Part shown: positions 24,521-31,762 of the stretch, in pieces
Layout: each line of letters opens with the position of its first letter
Numbering within the stretch: position 1 is the stretch's first letter
The notes under the pieces: model-generated
Told to the model about the DNA's origin: nothing
The model's database searches: none
Seen by the model: only the letters and a program-made list of their open reading frames with translations
Position numbers and translations under genes: made by a program
From: an uncultured Clostridia bacterium
Lineage (GTDB): Bacteria > Bacillota > Clostridia > Christensenellales > CAG-917
Length of the DNA stretch: 45,256 bases
Assembly (NCBI GenBank): GCA_944372795.1
Contig: CALWAF010000009.1
Span: forward strand, 1-45,256
Direction: 5' to 3'

Positions 24521-25132
24521 ATGGTCATCAAAAATGCGGAGTTCATCGTTTCGGTGGCGGATCCCGGCAAATTGCCCGATCTCGGCGTGCCGGAGATCGC
24601 GTTTGCGGGCAAGTCCAACGTGGGCAAGTCCTCCTTTATCAATTTTCTCACCGGCAACGGGAAATTGGCGCGCACTTCGGGAGACCCGGGGCGCACCAGA
24701 TTGGTAAATTACTTCGGCGTGAACGGCAAGTCCCTAGTCTTTGTGGATCTGCCGGGATACGGCTTTGCCAAGGTCGCCAAGAGCGAAAAAGCCAAGTGGG
24801 GGAACATGATCGATGGCTACCTTACGGGCAGTAAAAACCTCGTCAACGTCTTTGTGCTGCTGGACGTACGGCATGAGCCGACCTCGGACGACAAAATGTT
24901 GCTCAACTTTCTTTACCATTACAACATCCCGTTCACCGTCATCGCCACCAAGTGCGACAAGCTCTCCCGTGCGCAGCTCACGAAGCGCCGCGCCGAGATC
25001 GCAAACGCCATCGGTGTCGGCACCGGCAACGTTTTTCTCATATCCTCACTCAAAAAGACGGGGAAGGAGGACATCCTCGCACGCATCGACGCTCTGACGG
25101 AAGCATGGAGCGCGGATCGCACCGAAGAGTAG
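24521..25132 (+). CDS. engB: Ribosome biogenesis GTPase EngB (YsxC/YihA)
   Basis: 203 residues. All G motifs are visible: G1 AFAGKSNVGKSS (28-39), G2 Thr in GDPGRTRLVNYF, G3 DLPGYGFAKVAK, G4 TKCDKLS and G5 ISSLKKTG. The family is needed for late 50S assembly. The start is fixed by AAAGGAGG upstream of ATG 24521. It lies 527 bp after clpX, on its own, and ends before a clear terminator. Confidence 0.96.
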   Translation: MVIKNAEFIVSVADPGKLPDLGVPEIAFAGKSNVGKSSFINFLTGNGKLARTSGDPGRTRLVNYFGVNGKSLVFVDLPGYGFAKVAKSEKAKWGNMIDGYLTGSKNLVNVFVLLDVRHEPTSDDKMLLNFLYHYNIPFTVIATKCDKLSRAQLTKRRAEIANAIGVGTGNVFLISSLKKTGKEDILARIDALTEAWSADRTEE

Positions 25133-25249
25133 ACGCGCATTATCATTGCATTCACATCGGCAACACGGTTTGCCGTTTTCGTCACGGTGTCCTCGGCGAC
25201 GCATCTGCGTGCGACCGAAGGGTTCCTTGCGTAAGAGCTGCGGTCTCGT

Positions 25250-25270
25250 CCCTCCGAATGGAGGGTTTTT
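25250..25270 (+). terminator. Intrinsic terminator downstream of engB
   Basis: CCCTCC (25250-25255), loop GAAT, GGAGGG (25260-25265), then TTTTT. The 117 bases between the engB stop and this hairpin hold no gene I can recognise. Confidence 0.85.
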
Positions 25271-25363
25271 CATTTGCGGCGGCGTCCGACGCGCGGGCGA
25301 TCCGCCACTACGTGTGGGAGATCCGCGGCGGATTTTAGGACTCAAACTACATAAAAAACGAGC

Positions 25364-25423
25364 AGAGTACTCTATAAAATGCCAAAAAGTATTATACTTT
25401 CGCTTTATTTTGAGAATACTTTT
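25364..25423 (+). repeat. 60-bp palindromic element, copy B
   Basis: AGAGTACTCT starts it, the central AAAGTATTATACTTT is a perfect palindrome, and TTTTGAGAATACTTTT ends it. It aligns without gaps to the elements at 3607-3666 and 42985-43044. It sits between convergent genes. Confidence 0.7.
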
Positions 25424-25430
25424 CAAAGAT

Positions 25431-25453
25431 AAAACGCCTCAAAGAGGCGTTTT
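25431..25453. terminator. Bidirectional terminator hairpin
   Basis: AAAACGCCTC (25431-25440) pairs with GAGGCGTTTT (25444-25453) around AAA. It lies directly after the 60-bp element and just before the 3' end of the convergent metallophosphoesterase gene. Confidence 0.85.
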
Positions 25454-25495
25454 CGCATTTTTCGTTTAGATCTGTGTCGAAATGAGTTCGGATGG

Positions 25496-26185
25496 TCAGA
25501 AAATGCGGACTAGGGTGTTGCCCACAAGGTCGCAGGATGTGAGGTGATAGCTAATGCCGTGTTTTTCCACGACGGGGGTGACGCGCACGTTTTTGCCGTG
25601 GATGTGCCCGTAGGTCACGGTGTCGACGTCATAGCGCTCGAGAAGGGCGGTGACTTCGCTGTCGTTGTATTTCGCATCGAACGGGGGGAAGTGCAGCATC
25701 GCGATGACTTTGTCACCTTCGGTGCGCATCTTTTTCATTGCGGTGAGGGAGAGTTCCAGCCTGATGAGCTCTCTGCGGTAGATCTTGACGTCCTGCGCTT
25801 CGGACGTTTCGCAGGGGATGCTCCAGCCGCGCGAACCCGCAACGAGATACTCGCCGAAGCGTACGCAGTCGTTTTGTATGAAAGAAAAGCCGGGGAATGC
25901 CGTGCGCATCCTGCTCACTGCCGTCCAATAGAGGTCGTGGTTGCCTTTCACCACCGCTTTTTTGCCGGGGAGAGCGGCAACTGCGGCGTAGTCGGGAGCG
26001 GCTTGTTCGAGATTGATGCCCCAAGACATATCGCCGCCGAGCAGCACGAGGTCGTCCTCGCTCACACGCGCGCGCCAATCTTCGCACACGCGCTCGAAAT
26101 GGTTGAGCCAACCGTCACCGAAGATGTCCATCGGCTTTTCTACGGCGTGAGAGAGGTGAAGATCGCTTATCGCAAACACTTTCAT
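25496..26185 (-). CDS. Calcineurin-like metallophosphoesterase
   Basis: 229 residues, soluble. The five metal-binding motifs are in order: SDLHLS (7-12), LGGDMSWG near 49, KGNHDLYW near 79, LHFPPF with its His near 164, and YGHIHGK near 192. The group resembles short bacterial phosphoesterases sometimes annotated as Ser/Thr phosphatases; the substrate is not evident. It is transcribed alone. There is no Shine-Dalgarno sequence; a TAAAAT box lies exactly six bases upstream of the ATG. Confidence 0.9.
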   Translation of the reverse strand: MKVFAISDLHLSHAVEKPMDIFGDGWLNHFERVCEDWRARVSEDDLVLLGGDMSWGINLEQAAPDYAAVAALPGKKAVVKGNHDLYWTAVSRMRTAFPGFSFIQNDCVRFGEYLVAGSRGWSIPCETSEAQDVKIYRRELIRLELSLTAMKKMRTEGDKVIAMLHFPPFDAKYNDSEVTALLERYDVDTVTYGHIHGKNVRVTPVVEKHGISYHLTSCDLVGNTLVRIF

Positions 26186-26191
26186 GTGCCC

Positions 26192-26219
26192 ATTTTAACA
26201 CAAAATCAAATGTTTGCAA
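26192..26219 (-). promoter_or_regulatory. Promoter of the metallophosphoesterase gene, leaderless geometry
   Basis: On the minus strand TTGCAA (26219-26214), a 16-bp spacer, TAAAAT (26197-26192), six bases, then ATG at 26185. This is the third case with the same spacing. Confidence 0.75.
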
Positions 26220-26598
26220 CGTCGTGTGACAAAATGTCCGCCGCAAGGCGCGTTAAGGCGCCGTGAGCCGCCTGAAGCGTTTTGGCGGGATCGGGTGCCC
26301 CGTCCGTCTCCGAGACGGGAAAACGCCGCAAAACGGCTTACGCGCGCTCAAACGCATAATGCGCGTGCGTGTGCGAGCGGCGAGTCGTTTGTCGCATATG
26401 AGAAAAAGCGCGGGCGAAAGCTCGGAGACCTGTCGTTTTATTTCGGCACGGCATGGCAGGCGAGCGGTGGGCGGGTGGCGGAAGAAGGGGAAAGGCGAGG
26501 CGGCGACGGAAGAGGGCCGGAGGGGCGGAGCGGGCGGATACGGTAGGCGGAGTGGTGTCGTGACGGGGTTTTAATAGGCAGCATAATAGTGAGCGGCA
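26220..26598. other. Intergenic stretch without a recognisable gene
   Basis: The left part has imperfect GC-rich inverted repeats, for example CCCGTC...GACGGG around 26300-26320. The right part, about 26465-26555, is strongly purine-biased (G and A) on the plus strand. Open frames here give low-complexity Arg/Gly-rich translations with no Shine-Dalgarno support, so I call none of them. Confidence 0.5.
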
Positions 26599-26627
26599 CA
26601 AAAAGAAAGGGACAAAATGTCCCTTTC
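26599..26627 (-). terminator. Terminator of the coat-like gene
   Basis: GAAAGGGACA (26605-26614) pairs with TGTCCCTTTC (26618-26627) around three bases. On the minus strand it is followed by TTTTTG. Confidence 0.8.
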
Positions 26628-26656
26628 CGTGTGCCGTGCCGCGGTGAGGCATCCCG

Positions 26657-27289
26657 TCATCTCGGGAAGAGCGGCAGATCGAACACCCCTTGGCAGACCT
26701 CCTGCGAAAACTCGGTGCAGGGCGGGATCTTGCAATAGCCGTACGAGGGCACGAGCAAGTCCACGTCCGCCAGCACTTTCATCACCACCGTGGTGCAGGC
26801 GGTGATGGAGAAGGTGGTGCCGCTGACGTAGGTGCCGTTGGGGCTTGCCATATTGACGGTGGCGGCGAGCTCCACGGGGAAGACGCTGCCCGTCGGCACG
26901 CACATCACGACGTCCTGCGTGAGGGTGACGGTGCCCGTGCCGCTGCCTTCGACGCCGTTGGCGTCGGTGTAGGTGATCTGCACGGGGATGGCGACCGTCG
27001 CCAGCACTCTGGAAAGCCCCGGTCTGTCCGAGAGGGGAGTGACCGTGAGTGCGGTGATGGTGCCTCTTGAAGAGGTTGATTTGCCGCCGACGAAAGTGAG
27101 GGGTTCGGCGGGAGACGCGGGATCGAGATCCGTGAGCGTCACCGAAAGGGCTTCGAGGGTGGTCTGCGAGATGCAGGCGTCAAAGACTTTCCTTGCCTGA
27201 ATGCAGACCTTTTCGCACAGCCCGTTCATCGGATTGCCGCTGATGTTCCCGGGACATTTGTCGGCGCCGTTCGAGTTGCAAAAAGACAT
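26657..27289 (-). CDS. Cysteine-rich conserved protein, probable spore-coat or sporulation protein
   Basis: 210 residues, no signal peptide, ten or so Cys residues gathered at the two ends (CNSNGADKC, NGLCEKVCIQARKVFDACISQ; KIPPCTEFSQEVCQ). The middle is beta-rich with ALTVTPLSDRPGLSRVLATVAIPVQITYTDANGVEGSG and ends with SYGYCKIPPC. I recall conserved hypothetical proteins of Clostridia with this CEKVCIQ-KVFDAC start and ITYTDANGVEG core; their function is unproved. A sigma-K-like promoter and a near-perfect AAGGAGG site precede it, which supports late mother-cell expression. It has its own terminator. Confidence 0.8.
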   Translation of the reverse strand: MSFCNSNGADKCPGNISGNPMNGLCEKVCIQARKVFDACISQTTLEALSVTLTDLDPASPAEPLTFVGGKSTSSRGTITALTVTPLSDRPGLSRVLATVAIPVQITYTDANGVEGSGTGTVTLTQDVVMCVPTGSVFPVELAATVNMASPNGTYVSGTTFSITACTTVVMKVLADVDLLVPSYGYCKIPPCTEFSQEVCQGVFDLPLFPR

Positions 27290-27318
27290 CTTTTTACCTC
27301 CTTGTTTGCCTTTCGATG

Positions 27319-27347
27319 TAATATATGCCGTGGCGTCGGCGAAGGTT
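27319..27347 (-). promoter_or_regulatory. Sigma-K-like promoter of the coat-like gene
   Basis: On the minus strand AACC (27347-27344), a 16-bp spacer and CATATATTA (27327-27319) fit the sigma-K consensus (-35 AC core, 16-17 bp, -10 CATAnnnTA). A start near 27312 leaves a short leader with AAGGAGG before ATG 27289. Confidence 0.6.
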
Positions 27348-27352
27348 AAAGC

Positions 27353-27411
27353 GGTTCAATTGTAAACCGAATTTTTCGGAGAAAAGGCGAATATGGTTCA
27401 CAAGTAAACGG
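27353..27411. repeat. Pair of operator-like repeats
   Basis: GGTTCAATTGTAAACCG (27353-27369) and GGTTCACAAGTAAACGG (27395-27411) agree at 13 of 17 positions and lie 42 bp apart, four helical turns. The first is itself a near-dyad around CAATTG. They sit just upstream of the coat-like promoter and 123-181 bp before the mraZ -35 box, in an AT-rich intergenic region. Confidence 0.4.
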
Positions 27412-27533
27412 AAAAATTTCGCAAAGCTGCTTCGGAGATCGGAGCAGAGCAGATTTTACGATTTGAAAAATGCCACTGTTTAGTGGATATTTTTTAGAAT
27501 AAAAAATTTTTTCAAGTAATTTATGCAAAGCTG

Positions 27534-27562
27534 TTGACGTGTGGTCAAAAGTGGTTTAGAAT
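27534..27562 (+). promoter_or_regulatory. Promoter of the mraZ division cluster with MraZ-box-like repeats
   Basis: TTGACG (27534-27539), 17-bp spacer, TAGAAT (27557-27562). Between the two boxes, GTGG occurs at 27541-27544 and 27551-27554, a 10-bp period, the second as AAAGTGG. MraZ is known to bind tandem GTGG-containing repeats at its own promoter, so autoregulation is plausible. Confidence 0.75.
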
Positions 27563-27580
27563 ACAGGCAAGGAGGAAGAG

Positions 27581-28027
27581 ATGGCAAAGTTTTTGCTGGG
27601 CAACGCACGTCACCAGTTGGACGACAAAGGCAGAATGCGCATCCCCGCCAAGTTCCGTGAGGCACTGGGCGGCTCGTGTTGTATTCTCCCCGGCAGAGCG
27701 GGCGCTCTCTTCATCGTACCCGAAGACAAGCTGATGGAGACGCTGGAAGCGGTGCGCGAGGCGAATGCCTTTGCCAACTCCGACGCCAACGATCTTTCCA
27801 CGGCGATCACCGCCAATGCGAATTACCTCGAAGAGGACGGACAGGGCAGAGTGCGCCTTCCCGCAGAACTCGCACAGATGGTGGGCATCAAGAAGGACAT
27901 CGTGTTCGTAGGCAAGCTGACCTACCTCGAAGTCTGGCCCGCCGAAGTGTGGGATGCGCGTTACAGCGTGCTCAACCCCGACAACCTCGCCAAGGTGCTG
28001 GACCGTCTGAAGAACTTGGGGGTGTGA
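27581..28027 (+). CDS. mraZ: Transcriptional regulator MraZ
   Basis: 148 residues with two AbrB-like MraZ repeats: residues about 5-50 (NARHQLDDKGRMRIPAKFREALG) and about 78-125 (ANYLEEDGQGRVRLPAELAQMVGIKKDIVFVGKLTYLEVWPAEVWD). The two DxKGRxxxPxxxR-type motifs are the DNA-binding signature; the second reads DGQGRVRLPAEL. MraZ is the first gene of the division and wall cluster and controls it. AAGGAGGAAGAG precedes the ATG. rsmH starts two bases after the stop. Confidence 0.97.
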   Translation: MAKFLLGNARHQLDDKGRMRIPAKFREALGGSCCILPGRAGALFIVPEDKLMETLEAVREANAFANSDANDLSTAITANANYLEEDGQGRVRLPAELAQMVGIKKDIVFVGKLTYLEVWPAEVWDARYSVLNPDNLAKVLDRLKNLGV

Positions 28028-28028
28028 G

Positions 28029-28988
28029 GTGGAATTTGCTCACACACCCGTCATGCTCCGCGAGTGCATAGACGCGTTGAGAGTGAAGCCCGACGGCAGC
28101 TACCTCGACGGAACTATGGGCGGAGGAGGACATTCCTTCGAGATCGCAAAGAGGCTCACCGAGGGCGGCAGGCTCATCGCGGTGGACCGCGACGAAGACG
28201 CCCACGAAGCGGCGAAAAAGAGGCTTCGGGAGTACATTGACAGGATCACTTTCGTGCGCGACGACTTCAAAAACGCGTGTGCACGGCTCGACGAGCTGGG
28301 CATCGGCGGACTCGACGGCGTGCTGCTCGACCTCGGAGTGTCCAGCTGGCAGCTGGACAGCGCGGAACGCGGGTTCAGCTATATGAAAGACGCGCCTCTG
28401 GATATGCGCATGGACCGCTCGGCGAGACTCACGGCATACGACGTCGTCAACGGATACGAAGAGCGCGAACTTGCCCGCATCTTCCGCGAATACGGCGAAG
28501 AGAAGCTGGCGGGAAAGATCGCGGCGAGGATCGTGCGGGAGAGGGCGGAGAGCCCCGTCGCCACGACCTTGCAGCTCGCCTCCATCGTCGCAGGATGCTA
28601 TCCTCCCGCGACTAGGCACAAGTTCGGACATCCCGCAAAGAGGGTGTTTCAGGCGGTGCGCATAGAGGTGAACGGTGAGCTCGACGGGCTCGCGGAAGCG
28701 GTGACGGAGCTGGCAAGACGGCTCGTCCCCGGCGGCAGGATGGCGGTGATCACCTTCCATTCGCTGGAAGACAGGATAGTGAAAAACGCATTCAGACAAA
28801 TGACGCTCTCTTGCACATGTCCGCCCGATTTCCCGGTGTGCGTGTGCGGGAAGGTCAAGGAAGCGGAGCTTGTGAACTCCAAACCCATAACGGCGTCCGC
28901 CGCCGAGCTCGAGGAAAATCCTAGGGCGGAAAGTGCGAAACTGCGGGTCATCGAAAGGCTCGACACCGAAAAGAAGGAAGCGAGGTGA
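28029..28988 (+). CDS. rsmH: 16S rRNA (cytosine1402-N4)-methyltransferase RsmH
   Basis: 319 residues, usual length. Key segments are HTPVMLRECIDAL, the SAM-binding GTMGGGGHSFEIAKRL, VDRDEDA, LLDLGVSSWQLDSAERGFSY, HPAKRVFQAVRIEVNGEL and ITFHSLEDRIVKNAFR. The enzyme N4-methylates C1402 in the decoding centre. The start is a GTG at 28029, directly after the mraZ stop, giving the conserved MEFAHTPVML. Three Cys in the CTCPPDFPVCVCG stretch are typical of Gram-positive members. Confidence 0.97.
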   Translation: MEFAHTPVMLRECIDALRVKPDGSYLDGTMGGGGHSFEIAKRLTEGGRLIAVDRDEDAHEAAKKRLREYIDRITFVRDDFKNACARLDELGIGGLDGVLLDLGVSSWQLDSAERGFSYMKDAPLDMRMDRSARLTAYDVVNGYEERELARIFREYGEEKLAGKIAARIVRERAESPVATTLQLASIVAGCYPPATRHKFGHPAKRVFQAVRIEVNGELDGLAEAVTELARRLVPGGRMAVITFHSLEDRIVKNAFRQMTLSCTCPPDFPVCVCGKVKEAELVNSKPITASAAELEENPRAESAKLRVIERLDTEKKEAR

Positions 28989-28993
28989 ATATT

Positions 28994-29677
28994 ATGGCTA
29001 TTACACTCGACGAGTTGCTGGGAAGAAGCAGGGCAGACGTGCCCGAGGATATTGCCGCGGACAGGTTCCCCTCCTACGGCGAGTTCACCGCACGCCGCAG
29101 CACTAGCGACGCTTCCTACTCCGATGCCCCCGAATACAGATATGACTACGACGCGGTGAGGCGCCCCGCCGCAGCTCCCCGCACCGCAGAGGCGGCAAGG
29201 GACTACGAAGCGTCCCGTCCTTACAGAGCGCCCAGAGAAGAGGAATACCGTCCCATGGACTATTCCATGCCTGTGCGCGAGGATCGCGGCCGCGAAAGTT
29301 TCGGCGGATACGCACCCGAAAGGAGCCGCGCGGAAGAGAGCGCGAGAGTGAGCGGACTTTACGAGTTCACCCGCAACGATGCGGAACGCGCTTCCGGCGA
29401 CGAGCTTTACGAGCGTCTTTCCTCGGCGGGCGGCGCGCAGACCGCGAGATACGAGCAGGCGGCGAGAGAGAGCTACGCCTCCGAGGACTATGCCGCCAGA
29501 TACCGCGCAGAGCACAAGACGAGGAAGAAAGCTCGCTTCGGGCTCAAAGCCAAGCTCATAATCGCGGCGTATGTCGTGGTGCTCGCCATAGTCGGCGTGC
29601 TCATCATCGTCAACGCGAAGCCCCTCAACAACGGGACAGCCGCAGTGCCGTCCGGCGCCGTCGTCTCCGTGGAATAG
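28994..29677 (+). CDS. Bitopic membrane protein in the ftsL position
   Basis: 227 residues. About 175 residues at the N terminus are hydrophilic and probably disordered, rich in Tyr, Arg, Glu, Ser and Ala (many RDYE- and YRAP-like pieces). A basic stretch leads to one membrane segment (about 185-206), leaving only some 20 residues outside. FtsL has the opposite layout: short cytoplasmic end, one membrane segment and an outer coiled coil. I see no coiled coil. ATG 28994 has GAGGTGA eight bases upstream; a GTG at 28985 overlaps the rsmH stop and is less likely. Its place between rsmH and the septal PBP suggests a divisome role, but homology to FtsL cannot be shown by eye. Confidence 0.75.
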   Translation: MAITLDELLGRSRADVPEDIAADRFPSYGEFTARRSTSDASYSDAPEYRYDYDAVRRPAAAPRTAEAARDYEASRPYRAPREEEYRPMDYSMPVREDRGRESFGGYAPERSRAEESARVSGLYEFTRNDAERASGDELYERLSSAGGAQTARYEQAARESYASEDYAARYRAEHKTRKKARFGLKAKLIIAAYVVVLAIVGVLIIVNAKPLNNGTAAVPSGAVVSVE

Positions 29678-29713
29678 GGCATAATCCGCTTCCCGCCCAA
29701 ATATCATTTGGGT

Positions 29714-31645
29714 ATGAGGCGGCAGAAAAGAGACCATAATCAATCCCCAATAATTCATAATCCGAGGAAAAGGCTGCTTGCGGTTGCACTGCTTGCGGCT
29801 TTTTCCTTTGCCGCGATCGCGGGGAAGCTGTTCGCGGTGATGGTCGTGCAGGGGGAGGGGTTGCAGACCCGTGCCGTCACGCAGTGGATGCGCGACGTCC
29901 CCGTGGAGGCGCCGAGGGGACGCATCCTCGACCGCAACGGAGAGGTGCTTGCAGACACCGCGACACGCTATAACATCTACGTCCGACCTGCCGCCCTCGG
30001 AGATAAAGAGGCGACCGCACGGCTGCTCGCCGAGGTGTTCGACTATGCCTATGAGGACGCTTTGGAAAAGATCTCGACGCGCGCGTCCGAGGTGACTGTG
30101 GCTAGGGGCGCGGAAAAGGAGGAGCTGGACGCCCTCATCGCCTCGGGACTTCCCGGCATCTACTACGGCGAGGACAACCTGCGCTACTATCCCTACGGCG
30201 ACTTCATGACTCAGGTGCTGGGGTTCACGGGATTTGACGGCGAAGGGCAGACGGGGCTGGAGGCGTATTACGAGAAATACCTTCGCGGCACGGACGGCGC
30301 GGTGCTCACGGACACCGACCTTGTGGGACGGGAACTCGAGGGCGGGGGATCGCACTATCTTCCCGCCGTGCGGGGTATGGACATCGTGACCACTCTGGAT
30401 GCGGGAGTGCAGCGCATCGCGGAGGGCGCGCTGCGCAACATCAACGCGAAGTTTTCCCCTAAAGGCGCGACCTGCGTCGTGATGAACTATATGACGGGCG
30501 AGATCCTAGCCCTTGCCGAAACTCCCTCTTTTGACCTCAACAACGTACCGCGCGACGATCTTTCCGCCCTCTTCGGCACTTCCAAAAGCAAGACGGTGTC
30601 CACGGTGTACGAGCCGGGGTCGACCTTCAAGATCCTCACCGCAGCCGCAGCCATAGATGCGGGGAAGGTGTCGGTGACGGACAGGTATTACTGCTCCGGC
30701 ACTAGGGTGGTGGACGGACAGAAGATCCGCTGCTGGAAGGCAAAAGGTCACGGTTCGATAAGTTTCGCGGAGGGGGTGGCGGAGAGCTGCAACTGCGTGT
30801 TCATGGACAGCGCTCTCGCAATGGGCACGGAGGTGTTCTACGACTATCTGGATGCCTTCGGACTGCGTGAAAAGACGGGGATCGACGTGACGGGAGAGAC
30901 CTCCGGTATATTCATCGCCGAAGAGAGCGTGAAGAGTGTGGATCTTGCGAGGATAGGCTTCGGGCAGGCGGTCGCGGTGACGCCCATCGGTATGCTTGCC
31001 GCGGCGTCTTCGGTGGTGAACGGCGGGCATCTCGTCACCCCTCATCTGCTCGGCGAGGTGAGAGACGGCTATACGGGCACGAGCGTGTCGGGAGACTTCG
31101 AAGAGCGGAGGAACACCGTGTCGGAGGCGACGTCGGAGGTGATGCGCACCCTGCTCGAAAACGTAGTGAAGGAGGGCAGCGGCAAGAGCGCGTACGTCGC
31201 GGGCTACCGCATCGCGGGCAAGACGGGAACTGCGCAGAAGTACGAGAACGGACACATCGCGCAGGGCAAATATATCTCGTCTTTCATCGGTTTTTCCCTC
31301 GAAGAGGAAGCGCCTTACGCGGTGCTGCTCACGGTGGACGAGCCGCAGGGATATATGTATTACGGATCCCTCGTCGCGGCGCCCGCCGTGGGGGAGATAT
31401 TCTCCGCCGTCTTCGCGCTGTACGGCGTCGAAGCGGAATTTACGGGAGAGGAAAAGGAGGTCATCGGCGATCCCTTCGTGCTGGGGGATATGACGGGGCG
31501 GAGCGTACAGCAGGCGAGGGCGGAACTCGCGGCGCTCGGTCTGCACGTCGAAACGGACGGAGAGGGCGGCACCGTGACGGGGCAGATCCCCTCCGCAGGC
31601 ACCACCGTGGACGGGAGGAACACCGTGCTCCTGCTCACGGGATGA
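29714..31645 (+). CDS. Division/sporulation class B penicillin-binding protein (FtsI/SpoVD type)
   Basis: 643 residues. After a cytoplasmic start and one membrane segment (about 20-45) come the dimerisation domain (APRGRILDRNGEVLA near 66-80) and the transpeptidase with STFK (303-306), SCN (358-360) and KTG (503-505). One PASTA domain ends the protein (about 575-643). Class B PBPs cross-link septal peptidoglycan with FtsW. The PASTA tail and the place before murE fit SpoVD or PbpB; one gene may serve both roles. ATG 29714 lacks a Shine-Dalgarno sequence and is preceded by a 7-bp palindrome (29696-29712) with a TATCAT six bases before the ATG. Confidence 0.93.
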   Translation: MRRQKRDHNQSPIIHNPRKRLLAVALLAAFSFAAIAGKLFAVMVVQGEGLQTRAVTQWMRDVPVEAPRGRILDRNGEVLADTATRYNIYVRPAALGDKEATARLLAEVFDYAYEDALEKISTRASEVTVARGAEKEELDALIASGLPGIYYGEDNLRYYPYGDFMTQVLGFTGFDGEGQTGLEAYYEKYLRGTDGAVLTDTDLVGRELEGGGSHYLPAVRGMDIVTTLDAGVQRIAEGALRNINAKFSPKGATCVVMNYMTGEILALAETPSFDLNNVPRDDLSALFGTSKSKTVSTVYEPGSTFKILTAAAAIDAGKVSVTDRYYCSGTRVVDGQKIRCWKAKGHGSISFAEGVAESCNCVFMDSALAMGTEVFYDYLDAFGLREKTGIDVTGETSGIFIAEESVKSVDLARIGFGQAVAVTPIGMLAAASSVVNGGHLVTPHLLGEVRDGYTGTSVSGDFEERRNTVSEATSEVMRTLLENVVKEGSGKSAYVAGYRIAGKTGTAQKYENGHIAQGKYISSFIGFSLEEEAPYAVLLTVDEPQGYMYYGSLVAAPAVGEIFSAVFALYGVEAEFTGEEKEVIGDPFVLGDMTGRSVQQARAELAALGLHVETDGEGGTVTGQIPSAGTTVDGRNTVLLLTG

Positions 31646-31698
31646 GGGGAGTTTTCAGCATGAGGGGCGAATGTTTTCCGTCGCTGTCTAATTTTACC

Positions 31699-31722
31699 GC
31701 GCCGTTGACCGGCGCTTTTTTT
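31699..31722 (+). terminator. Terminator between the PBP gene and murE
   Basis: GCGCCG (31699-31704) pairs with CGGCGC (31710-31715), followed by seven T. The loop-side TTGACC (31705-31710) with TAACAT (31728-31733) at 17 bp could form an overlapping promoter for murE. Confidence 0.7.
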
Positions 31723-31762
31723 ATACCTAACATATGCGTATATCTTATGCGGGAGGTGCCCT

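Noticed and set aside
26263..26574. 103-codon frame between the metallophosphoesterase and coat-like genes
   Set aside because: Low-complexity Arg/Gly-rich translation from a purine-biased stretch, no ribosome site.
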